Source of the DNA: an uncultured Pedobacter sp.
Lineage (GTDB): Bacteria > Bacteroidota > Bacteroidia > Sphingobacteriales > Sphingobacteriaceae
Reading direction: 5' to 3'
NCBI RefSeq assembly: GCF_946480185.1
Contig: NZ_CAMLIG010000007.1
Coordinates: forward strand, 94,968-158,967
DNA length: 64,000 bases
A program made the translations under genes and the position numbers. Under the pieces are notes generated by a model, which was not told where the DNA came from, did not search any database, and was given only the letters and a program-made list of their open reading frames with translations. Shown here one piece after another: positions 7,880 to 18,200 of the stretch. How positions within the stretch are numbered: the stretch's first letter is position 1; each line of letters begins with the position of its first letter.

Positions 7880-10072
7880 GTGAAAGACAGATTAACCAAT
7901 TTTTTAAGATTAAGCTTCGTTCTAGTTTTTGTAAGCATCTACAGTACAGGTTTTGCTCAGGGCAATTTAAAACCCGACAGCATTTTCCATATCATGAAAA
8001 AAACTGCCGATTGGCAGTGGAAAGATTTAGCGGAGAACGGCTGGAAAACTCCTAAAACCGACTGGACAAACGGCGCTATGTATGCCGGAATGGTGGCTTG
8101 GGCTAAAATTGCCAATGAGGAAACTTATTACAATAAGCTGATTCAGGTGGGCGAGGACAACAAATGGGGCTTAGGTCCAGAGCGTTTTTTTGCTGATGAT
8201 TATTGCGTTGGCCAAACCTATTCACAGCTTTATACGCTTTTTCACAATCCAAAATACATTGCCAAATTTAAAGACAGGGCAGATACTATTGTTGCCCTGC
8301 CACATACGGAATCTTTACTTTGGGTAAACGAAATATACAACAGAGAGTGGGCCTGGTGCGATGCTTTATTTATGGGTCCGCCAGCTTTAGGTTATCTAAC
8401 ACAGGCAACCGGCGACATGAAATACCTAAATACGGCTTCAAAATTATGGTGGAAAACTTCTGATTATTTATACGATAACAAAGAGCACCTTTTTTTCCGC
8501 GATAGCCGATATTTTGATAAAAAAGAGAAAAACGGTGCTAAGGTTTTTTGGGGAAGAGGAAATGGCTGGGTAATGGGCGGTTTAGTCCGGATTTTAGAGG
8601 TAATGCCTCAAAACCATCCCGATAGGAAAAAATTTGAGACACAGTTTAAAGATATGGCCAGAAGAATTGCATCGCTGCAGCAAAAAGACGGCTCATGGCA
8701 TGCAAGTTTGTTAGATCCGGAAAGTTTCCCTGTTAAAGAAACCAGCGGTACAGGCTTTTTTGCCTATGCTTTGGCCTGGGGCGTTAACCATGATTTGTTA
8801 AACTACAATGATTATAAAGAGGTGATCCAAAAATCTTGGACAGCTTTGGTTACTTCGGTTCATCCAAACGGAAAATTAGGTTTTGTACAGGCGCAAGGCC
8901 GTGACCCACAAAATGTAAGTTATGACGATACCGACGTTTACGGAGTTGGCGCCTTTTTATTGGCAGGTTCAGAAATTTTAAAAATGGAACTAAACCGTAC
9001 GCCGGGATTATTGGTGAGCGTAAAAAACACGCTTCCGATAAAACGTATGGCGCAAACTGTTGAAGTTTCATGGAAAGCCATTGCCAAAAGAAACAAAAGT
9101 GTTAATGCTAATAACGTAGTAGTTATTGATATCATCAGCGGGAAGCAAATCCCTTCCCAAGTACTTTATAACGGCAAAAAGAAACCACAAAGCTTAATTT
9201 TTCAGTCGGATATTGCAGAAGGGACAGAACTGTATTTTACGGTAAAAGCTGGTGATAGAGAAAAATATGAGTCTAAGGTTTTTGGACGTCAAGTGCCGGA
9301 ACGTTTTGATGATTTTGCTTGGGAGAATGACCGAGTAGCATTTAGGATGTACGGTGCGGCTTTAGAAACCCAGCCTGATAATGCAAAAGGATTAGATGTG
9401 TGGTCAAAAAATACCACTGAACTGGTACTTAATAAATGGTACAAAGATGGTGATTACCACACCAACCACGGACAGGGAATGGATGGTTACAAAGTGGGTT
9501 TCTCTTTAGGTTCCGGAGATTCGGCACCGCTGATAAACGATAAATTTATCTTCCCTAAAAATTATACTTCGTACAAAATTATTGACAATGGTCCCATCCG
9601 CTTAACCTTTGAACTCTATTTTAGTGCTTGGGAAGTTAACGGACAACAAGTTACCGCAACAAAACACATTTCTTTGGATGCGGGCTCAAACGTCAATAAA
9701 ATTGTGAACTATTATCACTTTAAAAACGGATCGTTGCCTATTGCCGCTGGCGTTACCAAGCATACTGGCGATGGTAGCATTAAAATAGACAATATCCACA
9801 ACTACGTAAGCTACTGGGATAAAGCCGATGGTAAAGTTGACAACGGAATGATTGGTGTAGGCGTTATATTCCCGGCAAACGAGAATTTTAAATTGGTTGA
9901 TCAGGCTAATCACCTATTGGGTTTAAAAACAATTAGCAAAAATCAATCTTTTACTTATTACCAAGGAAATGCTTGGAACAGAAATCCAAAGTTTCCTCAA
10001 GAAATTGACTGGTTAAAGTATTTAGAAAATTACAGTAAAGGATTGCAAACACCTTTAGAAGTTAAATACTAA
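7880..10072 (+). CDS. GH88/GH105-like unsaturated uronyl hydrolase fused to a DUF4861-like domain
   Basis: 730 residues starting with GTG at 7880; the signal peptide ends FAQ near residue 27. Residues about 33-380 form an alpha6/alpha6-barrel of the GH105/GH88 kind, with Trp-rich helices and acidic candidates Asp106/Asp107 (FADDYCVGQTY) and Asp161 (WAWCDALFMGPP). This family hydrates the unsaturated uronic acid left by lyases. Residues about 395-725 form a second beta-rich domain (RVAFRMYGAALETQP, GQGMDGYKVGFSLGSGDSAPL) that I assign to DUF4861 from memory, function unknown. A stand-alone family member has about 380 residues, so the protein is a two-domain fusion. It is followed by a strong terminator, so it probably ends the SusC operon. 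The hydrolase fold is well supported; the substrate linkage is inferred. Confidence 0.85.
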   Translation: MKDRLTNFLRLSFVLVFVSIYSTGFAQGNLKPDSIFHIMKKTADWQWKDLAENGWKTPKTDWTNGAMYAGMVAWAKIANEETYYNKLIQVGEDNKWGLGPERFFADDYCVGQTYSQLYTLFHNPKYIAKFKDRADTIVALPHTESLLWVNEIYNREWAWCDALFMGPPALGYLTQATGDMKYLNTASKLWWKTSDYLYDNKEHLFFRDSRYFDKKEKNGAKVFWGRGNGWVMGGLVRILEVMPQNHPDRKKFETQFKDMARRIASLQQKDGSWHASLLDPESFPVKETSGTGFFAYALAWGVNHDLLNYNDYKEVIQKSWTALVTSVHPNGKLGFVQAQGRDPQNVSYDDTDVYGVGAFLLAGSEILKMELNRTPGLLVSVKNTLPIKRMAQTVEVSWKAIAKRNKSVNANNVVVIDIISGKQIPSQVLYNGKKKPQSLIFQSDIAEGTELYFTVKAGDREKYESKVFGRQVPERFDDFAWENDRVAFRMYGAALETQPDNAKGLDVWSKNTTELVLNKWYKDGDYHTNHGQGMDGYKVGFSLGSGDSAPLINDKFIFPKNYTSYKIIDNGPIRLTFELYFSAWEVNGQQVTATKHISLDAGSNVNKIVNYYHFKNGSLPIAAGVTKHTGDGSIKIDNIHNYVSYWDKADGKVDNGMIGVGVIFPANENFKLVDQANHLLGLKTISKNQSFTYYQGNAWNRNPKFPQEIDWLKYLENYSKGLQTPLEVKY

Positions 10073-10076
10073 AAAT

Positions 10077-10112
10077 AAAGCTTTCCGATTGTTTATTGAT
10101 CGGAAAGCTTTT
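10077..10112 (+). terminator. Rho-independent terminator after the GH105-like gene
   Basis: A 13-bp perfect stem (AAAGCTTTCCGAT and its complement) with a 9-nt loop starts 4 bp after the stop codon and ends in a short T run. It separates the SusC-to-hydrolase operon from the lyase genes. Confidence 0.85.
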
Positions 10113-10228
10113 AATGCTAACATCAAGGAGCTAAAATTTTGGTTTTTAATTCATTAGGAATCAACCAGCGTTGCTGATAGCTCAAAATAAATTTCCTTTT
10201 ATAAAATATAATATATACTTTTATAAAA

Positions 10229-10244
10229 GCGTGTTCGAAAACGC
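10229..10244. promoter_or_regulatory. Candidate LacI-type operator upstream of the first lyase
   Basis: A 16-bp inverted repeat, GCGTGTTCGAAAACGC, symmetrical around TTCGAA with one mismatched pair, lies 40 bp before the ATG of the lyase gene. A similar palindrome sits before the CBM9-like/MFS genes at 23168-23183, and a LacI-family regulator gene lies in the same locus. Binding by that regulator is inference. Confidence 0.5.
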
Positions 10245-10284
10245 AACATTAACCACTTATAAATCAATTAGTACAGATACCTTG

Positions 10285-13200
10285 ATGAAGAGACTTTTTA
10301 CCCTAAGTATTTTAGTTTGTTTATTTGTTGGCGCAAACGCTCAACAACGCTTTACCGATTTTGAAAGCGGTGTACCTTCTTACTTTACTACTAACGGGAC
10401 TGTAAATCTGGAAACCAGTACAGAACACGTAAAAAGTGGATCTCAATCGCTAAAATGGACAGCAACCAAAGGCAAACAATTGACAGCTTCAAGTTTGGCC
10501 ATCTCTTCTTCAGAAATTGGAAGCACCACTTCTGGCTCCGCACAATTGTATGTTTATAGCCCAGCAGTCAGTAACGACACACTACTTCTTGAATTCTTGG
10601 ACAACAGCGGTGTGGTAATGCGTACCGGGAGAATGCTATTGAATTTTAAGGGTTGGAGAGATTATCACCGCAGCTATATTTATGATTATAACAATGGCCT
10701 ACAGATGGCATCTTTTGCATTAAACCAATGCCGAATTACCTACAAGCCGGTTTCAAGTAGTGCTACACTCACCCTATTTTTTGACGATTTTAAATTCATT
10801 GGAGATACGGAAATTAGACAGCCGGGACCACACATGGCGCTCGATTATCAACATTTTGCAATACAGTCACCACAAGATCCATTAGGCGCTTTTTTAAAGA
10901 AACAAAATGTCAACGTAAACACCGCCAGTTCTGCTGAAATTGCTGATTTAGCCACTGTAAAAAGTCGGTACCCAAGAGTGCCGGGGACAGTTACGACTGC
11001 TGCCGTTACCGCTGCAAAAACTTATGTAAGTAATTGCGGAATTAGCCGAAATACTGATGGTTCTATTAAAGGTCGCGGGATTTTAGTAACTTTTAATCCA
11101 GATACCTTGGTGTTAATTTCTACACATGTTCAATCTTTGGCAAGAGCATTTTTGAAAAATGGCGACACCGATGCAAAAGACAAGTTACTGCTATTTACCG
11201 AATATATTATTGACCAAGGAATAGCCGAAGGTGGCCGAAATGATTTAGCAACCAACTCTTATACAAATGCCCGTTTGTTCCCTGTCGGTTTTTTAGAAGC
11301 GCTACCAATTTATACTGGCACCTTGCGTAATGACGTAATTAACCTTTTAAAATGGTCGCATGAGTACAATAAAATTTACGAGCTAAACCCTACACCGGGA
11401 CAAAACACAGATTTTGTACACATTAAATTAACTTTTTTGTTTGAAACAGCGTGTTCGTTAACATCGCAAGATACAGCTGTAAGCGATTTAAAATACCTTA
11501 AAAACTTTTTAGAGCGCAATGCAGATATATCACAGGGAGACAGAGACGGCATTAAACCAGACGGCACAGGTTTCCATCATCAATCTCACCACATGAGCTA
11601 TATGTACGCCTTGGGGACATGGGTAGATAGAGCTTATGCACTTAGGGGAACCAGTTTTAAAATCAGCCAAGCGGCTTATGATAACATGGCATTTGCCTAC
11701 AAAAGCATTTTCTTGGAATCCTCAAAAGGTGGTGTTTACGCAAATTCTGAATCTGGAAGAACACCTTTCCCTGCAAAAATACCAATAAACGACACCCAGT
11801 TTAAAGAGCTTATAACGGTTGGCGGCGATATCATTAACCAAGCTTTTGAGCCGGAAATGGCCGCATTTTATAATTATACTTATGGAGTAACTACTTATGC
11901 AACACCAGCAAAAGATTATGATGGCTTTTATGCTTCAAATTACGGCAATTTAGGAGTGCATAAAAGAGCCAATTGGACTGCCGTAATGAAAGGCGTAACG
12001 TCTTACCTCTTTGGCAGTGAAATTTATCCCACTCAAAACAGATACGGGCGCTACCAAGCCTATGGCGCTTTAGAGATTTTATATAATGGCACATTAAACG
12101 ATTCGGGCTACATTTTAAATGGTGCCGGCTGGGACTGGAACTACATGCCCGGTACCACTACCGTAGTTTTACCATTTAATAAGTTACAAGCTCAACAGTC
12201 CAGGGCTGATGAATATCAAGTCAACGATTTCGCAGGCGCACTTTCTTTAGGAAAAAACGGAATTTTTGGGATTGATTTTCAGCAAAGAAACACAAACTAC
12301 TACACCACCAGCAATCTAAAATTTAAAAAATCGGTTTTTGCTTTTGATAACCTATTGATTTGTTTGGGTAGCGATATCAGCGTGACTAACAATCAAGGCA
12401 GTGTGGTTTCTAACCTTTTCCAAACGGTGAGCACAACGGCTACACCCACTATGAATAATAATTCTACAAATCCCGAAACACGTAATCCGTTTGCCAGTAG
12501 CTATAGCTTAGCTACCAGTTACAAATGGCTAACCAATTCACAAGGAACAGGTTTTTACCTCCCGGCAGGAAATAACGATTACCGTGTTGAGCTGGGCTCG
12601 CAAACCACGCCAGATTATACTTCATTAACCGGTGCAGAAACCAATACCGCAAATTATACCAGAGCTTATTTGGTACACGGCAACCAACCCTTATCTACGG
12701 CACCAGCTAAATATGAATATGTTGTTTCCCCAGCTACAACTCCTGCGGATATGAAAACTTTAGCCGCAACATTGGCCAGTGGAAGTGTTTACACTGTTTT
12801 AAATCAAACTTCAGATTATCATGCCATTAAATATACTCCAGACAACACCACTGCCTTTGTGTTTTTTAAACCGGTAGCCGCGGTTAACCAGGGCTTGGTG
12901 AATAGTGTTTCGAACCAATGCTTATTAAGCGTAAAAGAACTGGACGGCGACCAAGTATTGGTAACCATCAATAACCCTAATTTGAATGCAGTTGCAGATC
13001 CTGTTAGTGATTTTGTATCAAGCATTTCAAACATCAATTTGGTATTAAACGGAACTTATAGCGTTGTAAATAATCCAAACAGTGCAAGCGTTAACCAACA
13101 AAGCAATTCATTAACACTTGGCTTTGCCGTTAAAGACGGTTTTTCTGCAAGTATACTACTCCAAAAAACCACGCTTACCCCCATTAAACTATTAAAGTTT

Positions 13201-13731
13201 GATGGTTCCTATCAAAATTCATCCATCCTTTTGAACTGGGCAAGTGCCGAGGAAAAAAACGTGAACCATTTTGTGCTTTATAGTAGCATTGACGGGATAA
13301 ACTTTAAGGAAATCGTACAAATTATGGCAAAGGGAAATTCAGATCAGCTTCAATCATATAACTATAATGATAAAAGCTTCGACGCTACAGCAAGTACATC
13401 TTACTATAAATTACAAAGTGTGGATAACGATGGAAGCATCAGCGCCGAATTGCTTACCGCTGTAAAATTACCTACGCAAAATTTAGGAGTTTCTTTTTAC
13501 CCCAATCCGGTTTCTTCTTTTATCAACGTAAGTTTTCAATCTGAGAAAGCAACAAATGGCACCATACAAATTTATGCCTTAAACGGTCAATTAAGGTATA
13601 AAAAAGAAGTAATCATTAAACAAGGATTTAATCTCTTCCCAGTATTTCTGGAAGAGTTAAATACAGGGGAATACATTATTAAGTTAAGCTCAGGCAGTAA
13701 AATAGATACTCAAAAATTTATAAAGCTTTAA
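10285..13731 (+). CDS. Chondroitin ABC-type lyase (PL8) with type IX secretion tail
   Basis: 1148 residues from the ATG at 10285 (MKRLFTLSILVCLFVGANAQ signal peptide); the frame is open 38 codons further upstream but lacks a signal there. Residues about 20-190 match the N-terminal jelly-roll of chondroitin ABC lyases (RFTDFESGVPSYF, SGSQSLKW). The helical catalytic domain has FHHQSHHMSY with candidate His432 and Tyr439, Arg492 (SGR) and Glu579 (GSEIYP); the 60-residue His-Arg spacing equals that of the second lyase here. A beta-sandwich follows, then a fibronectin-like linker and a sorting tail (FYPNPVSSFINV to KFIKL), so it should be exported through the outer membrane by type IX secretion. 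It cleaves sulfated galactosaminoglycans by beta-elimination. Exact substrate preference is unknown. Confidence 0.9.
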   Translation: MKRLFTLSILVCLFVGANAQQRFTDFESGVPSYFTTNGTVNLETSTEHVKSGSQSLKWTATKGKQLTASSLAISSSEIGSTTSGSAQLYVYSPAVSNDTLLLEFLDNSGVVMRTGRMLLNFKGWRDYHRSYIYDYNNGLQMASFALNQCRITYKPVSSSATLTLFFDDFKFIGDTEIRQPGPHMALDYQHFAIQSPQDPLGAFLKKQNVNVNTASSAEIADLATVKSRYPRVPGTVTTAAVTAAKTYVSNCGISRNTDGSIKGRGILVTFNPDTLVLISTHVQSLARAFLKNGDTDAKDKLLLFTEYIIDQGIAEGGRNDLATNSYTNARLFPVGFLEALPIYTGTLRNDVINLLKWSHEYNKIYELNPTPGQNTDFVHIKLTFLFETACSLTSQDTAVSDLKYLKNFLERNADISQGDRDGIKPDGTGFHHQSHHMSYMYALGTWVDRAYALRGTSFKISQAAYDNMAFAYKSIFLESSKGGVYANSESGRTPFPAKIPINDTQFKELITVGGDIINQAFEPEMAAFYNYTYGVTTYATPAKDYDGFYASNYGNLGVHKRANWTAVMKGVTSYLFGSEIYPTQNRYGRYQAYGALEILYNGTLNDSGYILNGAGWDWNYMPGTTTVVLPFNKLQAQQSRADEYQVNDFAGALSLGKNGIFGIDFQQRNTNYYTTSNLKFKKSVFAFDNLLICLGSDISVTNNQGSVVSNLFQTVSTTATPTMNNNSTNPETRNPFASSYSLATSYKWLTNSQGTGFYLPAGNNDYRVELGSQTTPDYTSLTGAETNTANYTRAYLVHGNQPLSTAPAKYEYVVSPATTPADMKTLAATLASGSVYTVLNQTSDYHAIKYTPDNTTAFVFFKPVAAVNQGLVNSVSNQCLLSVKELDGDQVLVTINNPNLNAVADPVSDFVSSISNINLVLNGTYSVVNNPNSASVNQQSNSLTLGFAVKDGFSASILLQKTTLTPIKLLKFDGSYQNSSILLNWASAEEKNVNHFVLYSSIDGINFKEIVQIMAKGNSDQLQSYNYNDKSFDATASTSYYKLQSVDNDGSISAELLTAVKLPTQNLGVSFYPNPVSSFINVSFQSEKATNGTIQIYALNGQLRYKKEVIIKQGFNLFPVFLEELNTGEYIIKLSSGSKIDTQKFIKL

Positions 13732-13765
13732 AATCAATTCATTTAACAATTTAAAAATCAAAGTC

Positions 13766-15193
13766 ATGAAAAAAACATTACGAAATTTTTTGGTGCTTAT
13801 GTTGATAGCCGGAGCTGCCCAAGCGCAGTTCAGCCCTGGCAACATTACAATTAATGTTAATTTAAACAGAGGGGCATCGCCTGCAAATGATACTATAGCA
13901 AATGGTATTAGCTCAAAATTTTACGAGTCACCAAGCAGTGGAAGCTCATCATATAACGGTCGGTTTTTCCCAAACATTACTGACGCCGCCTACAGGTTAA
14001 GGGCCATCTGCTATCCTACAGATGGGCAGTTTAATTTAAGTGGGGATGTATTATCTTTAAAACAATCGGTAACGGCTACCGGAGGAGCTAAGTTTGCAGC
14101 ATATAACATTGCTAATGCGGCTCCCGTAGTTAAGTTTTCATTTACATTAGATTTGACAGGATTTACCGGGAACAATGTTAACGCATTGATTTTTGCATTA
14201 GGAAATGCCTCCGGCGGTTCTACACTAATAAGTAGCAGTGCCCCATTTAGTCTGTCGGGAGATATTTTCGGTGCATTTAGGATAATAAAAAGTGGCAGTA
14301 TTGTTACGCAATATAAATCTGCTGATGGTTCCACTCAGACCAATACTGCTAAGTATTTGATAAAGCCATTACTTTCTCAAACCGTAGAAATTTTTGCGAA
14401 TAGCACTACTAGTCCGGTTACTTATAGGTACAAATCAACTGATACCGCGGATTCTACAATATTGGCAAATACGTATAACGTTTATGTTAATGGCGAAAAA
14501 TACGTAGAAAATTTCCCGAAAGTAGGCACTACCTACACGCAAACTAACATTAATGCGATAGCTATTTCACTAGCTGGTTCTACCAGTGGTACTGCTGAAA
14601 CCGTAAAAATTTCAAATCTACAAGTTACCTATCCTTCAGCCACGCTACCCGTTTCTTTAACCTCTTTTACCGGCCAAAAGGACCTTAGCGGAATCCGTTT
14701 AAACTGGAAAACAGCTTCGGAATTAAACAACGACCATTTTGATGTTTTACGTTCTGTAGATGGCAAAAACTTTAATACTTTAACTAATGTAAATGGTAAC
14801 GGAACTGCTAATCAGTTGAACACTTATAGCTATTTAGATAATGCGCCAGCAAAAGGAACAAACTACTACCAGTTAAAACAAGTAGATAAAGATGGTTCTG
14901 TTACAACTTTTGCTAATGTTGTGGCGGTAAAAAATGGTTTAAGTGACGATGATATTTTCTCCATTCAATTAACTGGTTCAAATGATTTAAAAGCTCAGTT
15001 TTACGCAGCAAGCAATGGCACTGCTAACATCAGCATCACTGATCTTTCTGGCAGAAACGTTTTTAACCAATCGATAAGTACACAAAAAGGTTTAAACAAT
15101 GCAAGCCTACAAATTCCAAGTTTAAATGCTGGAATTTATGTGGCTACTTTATCCCAAAACGGAAAAAGTAAAAGCATTAAAATTGTAAAATAG
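13766..15193 (+). CDS. Secreted beta-rich protein with type IX sorting tail, unknown function
   Basis: 475 residues with a signal peptide ending AQAQ. Residues about 22-290 are a Ser/Thr/Asn-rich, beta-predicted region that I do not recognise. Residues about 300-390 (LPVSLTSFTGQKDLSGIRLNWKTASELNNDHFDVLRS) repeat the fibronectin-like linker of the preceding lyase, and the last 80 residues form a type IX sorting domain (ITDLSGRNVFNQSIS to SIKIVK). The gene lies 34 bp after the lyase and before a terminator, so the two are probably co-transcribed and exported together. It may be a carbohydrate-binding partner of the lyase; no catalytic motif is visible. Confidence 0.75.
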   Translation: MKKTLRNFLVLMLIAGAAQAQFSPGNITINVNLNRGASPANDTIANGISSKFYESPSSGSSSYNGRFFPNITDAAYRLRAICYPTDGQFNLSGDVLSLKQSVTATGGAKFAAYNIANAAPVVKFSFTLDLTGFTGNNVNALIFALGNASGGSTLISSSAPFSLSGDIFGAFRIIKSGSIVTQYKSADGSTQTNTAKYLIKPLLSQTVEIFANSTTSPVTYRYKSTDTADSTILANTYNVYVNGEKYVENFPKVGTTYTQTNINAIAISLAGSTSGTAETVKISNLQVTYPSATLPVSLTSFTGQKDLSGIRLNWKTASELNNDHFDVLRSVDGKNFNTLTNVNGNGTANQLNTYSYLDNAPAKGTNYYQLKQVDKDGSVTTFANVVAVKNGLSDDDIFSIQLTGSNDLKAQFYAASNGTANISITDLSGRNVFNQSISTQKGLNNASLQIPSLNAGIYVATLSQNGKSKSIKIVK

Positions 15194-15216
15194 ATTTATT
15201 AAATTATACATTATTG

Positions 15217-15248
15217 CCAAAAGCTTGAGTACAAACTCAAGCTTTTTG
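15217..15248 (+). terminator. Terminator after the type IX-tailed protein
   Basis: An inverted repeat with arm CCAAAAGCTTGAGT, a 3-4 nt loop, and a complementary arm that includes a T run, located 23 bp after the stop codon. It probably ends the two-gene lyase operon. The second lyase gene starts 25 bp downstream. Confidence 0.75.
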
Positions 15249-15272
15249 GTTTATCAAAACAAAGCTTAAAAT

Positions 15273-18200
15273 ATGGGAACGCCAATGATTAATAAAACAA
15301 GAAACAATGGATTTAGCACCTTATTTTCCGCCAAATTCTTTGTCACCCTATTAATTATTGCTTCCACAGTGGCCACTCAGGCTCAAGTAAAAGACATTAT
15401 TGAAACCAACATTCCAAACGGCTGGAAAGCCAGATCGGGAAAATTAGGCTTAAGCGAAAAGCATTTCAAAACAGGTAAACAGTCCTTAAAATGGGATTGG
15501 AAAAAATCGAATGCAGAAATTACCGTAACGGATACCGCTTTCCAGTCTGTAGCTAAAGATGACAGAAGCACCTTTGTAATTTGGATATATAACGAAAAAC
15601 CAAACCCAGACCATTTACTTTTCGATTTTAAAAAGGGCGACCAAACTGCCACCAGCTTTAAATTTAACCTCAACTTTACGGGCTGGCGCACCGCGTGGGT
15701 AATGTACAACCGCGATATGGACGGCAAACCTATTAGCGGGATGGATAAAATGGTGATACATGCACCATCTTCAATTAAAAAAGGCACCTTATATTTTGAT
15801 CAGATATTGTACAAGGTCAATATCAACCCGCGTTCGCCTATGCGGGATGAGCAGGTGCCGTTTGTAAATGTTAATTCTGACAAAGCAGCCAATGCCCATT
15901 GGACAGCACTTTACGCTTTTACCAGAATTCCCCATTACATCCCTTTACAAAAAGAAATCAATGAAAAAGATAAGCAGGATCTTAAAACCATCGAAAACAA
16001 GTTTAAAGAAATTATTCTGCCCCAATCAAAATATAAAAAAATCACATTGGCAAGCATTGAAAAAGATTTTGTCTTTTGGAATATTAAAAGAAACGGCAAC
16101 GCCATTACCGGCAGGCCAGTTTACGAATTAAACGATACAGAACTGTATGCCGATAAAGCCGATAGAACTGCGAATGAGAAATTTAAACCGTTAAGCGTAG
16201 AAGCTTATGCTACCTTAATGATGAATGTGGCAGGTTTATACAACGTTTCAAAAAATGAGGCTGAACGTACACGCCTTGCACAAATTTTTATGGATTTGTT
16301 GGACCATTCTTATGACCAAGGCTGGGCAAAAGGCAGTGGAATGGGTGCATTGCATCATTTGGGTTATTCTTTCAAAGATTATTATACCTCTTGTTTGCTA
16401 ATGAAAGAGGTAATTAAACAGCATAACAAGCTGGAAACAACACAGGAAAGTATGGCTTGGTTTAGCGGTTTAGGCCGTTCGCAAGAAAAACCAGAAAACA
16501 TTGATGAGGGCAATATTGATGTTTTTAATACCCTTTTGGGCAGTATGCTAAGTTCCATTTTAATTATGGATGATAGCCCAGAAAAAGTCCGTCAACTGCA
16601 TGAATTCTCCAACTGGCTATCAAAATCCATTATGCCCAATTATGCTATTGATGGCACATTTAAGCCCGATGGCGCTGTTTTCCATCACGGTACTTTATAC
16701 CCAGCTTATGCAATAGGCGGTTTCCAAGGGATTACGCCCATTGTTTACACCCTTAGCAAAACAGATTTTCATGTAAAACCAGAAGCACAGGCCTACCTAA
16801 AAAAAGCCTTAACCCTAATGTCTTATTATACCAATCCTATCAAATGGCCAATAAGCATTTCGGGCAGGCACCCCACAGGAAATTGGAGAATTGCCTCAGA
16901 TGCTTATGCTTACATGGCTTTAACCGGTTCACCTAACGGAAAAGAAAACATCGATAAAGACATGGCTTCCATTTATTTAAAAGTTGTTCCGGACCAAAAA
17001 GACAAATGGGGAAAGATTTTTGAAAAAGCAGGAATAAAGCCCGCCGATTATGCAGAAGGGCATTGGAATTTAAACTTCGGCCTGTTGGATATTCACCGCA
17101 GGGCAGATTGGTTGCTCACCGTAAAAGGCCACAGCCGTTATATTGTTTCTCACGAATCGTACCCGGGAGCAAATATTTTTGGGCGCTATTTTAGCTACGG
17201 ACAACTAGAAGTTGATTTTCCGCAGACGGAAACTGATAATGGAAGCAGTTTTAAAGATACCGGTTGGGACTGGAACAATTTACCCGGAACAACTACGCTA
17301 CATGTGCCTATTGATAAACTAAGAGCAAATATTATCAATGCCGATGATTTTAGCGGCGTAGAAGAAATGCTTTTGAGCGATGAAACTTTTGCCGGCGGCA
17401 CCAACCTTAACAATTGGCAGGGCATGTTTTCCATGAAACTGCATGGAAGCGATAAATACGATTTAGGAAGCTTTAGAGCCATAAAATCATACTTTATGTT
17501 TGATGATTTGGTAGTTGCCTTAGGTTCAAACATTACTAACGACCGTAAAGATTACCCTACGCAAACCACACTTTTTCAAAATGTTTTGAGCGATAAAAAT
17601 GCTGAGTTTGATTTTAACGGAACTAAATCCGTGGCTTTCCCATTTGATAAAAAATGGACGGACAAAAAAACTTTAACCGTTTTGGATAACCGCGGAATTG
17701 CTTATTATATTCCTGATGCCAGAGCATTGGAATTTACCAAAATGGAGCAAATTTCCAGAGATCAAAAAGATAAAACAGAAACCAAAGGTAATGTTGCAAA
17801 ACTGGTTTTCAACCATGGCAATGCCCCAAAAAATGACACTTACCAATATGCCATGCTAATTAAAGCAAGCGCTACACAATTGGCAGATTTTAAAACAAAA
17901 ATGGGCACTAAAACACCGGTTTACAAAGTGTTACAGCAGGATAGTTTGGCACACTCGGTTTGGTATGCACCTAAAAACATTACCGCACAGGCTATTTTTA
18001 AAGCAAACGAAAACTTAAAAGATTCTTTATTAATAACTTCGGATAAAGCTTGTTTGGTAATGTATCAAAAGGGCAATTTAGCCATTGATATGTCAGTAAC
18101 CTATCCCGATTTAGCTTTTTATAGCGGTCCGGATGATACCCAAATTTTACCAAATGGAAAAAGAAAGGAAGAAAGTATTTACTCTAAATCCTGGTACGGA

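Noticed and set aside
15383..15787. 134-codon frame antisense to the second lyase
   Set aside because: It lies fully inside a well-supported lyase gene and its translation has no family character.
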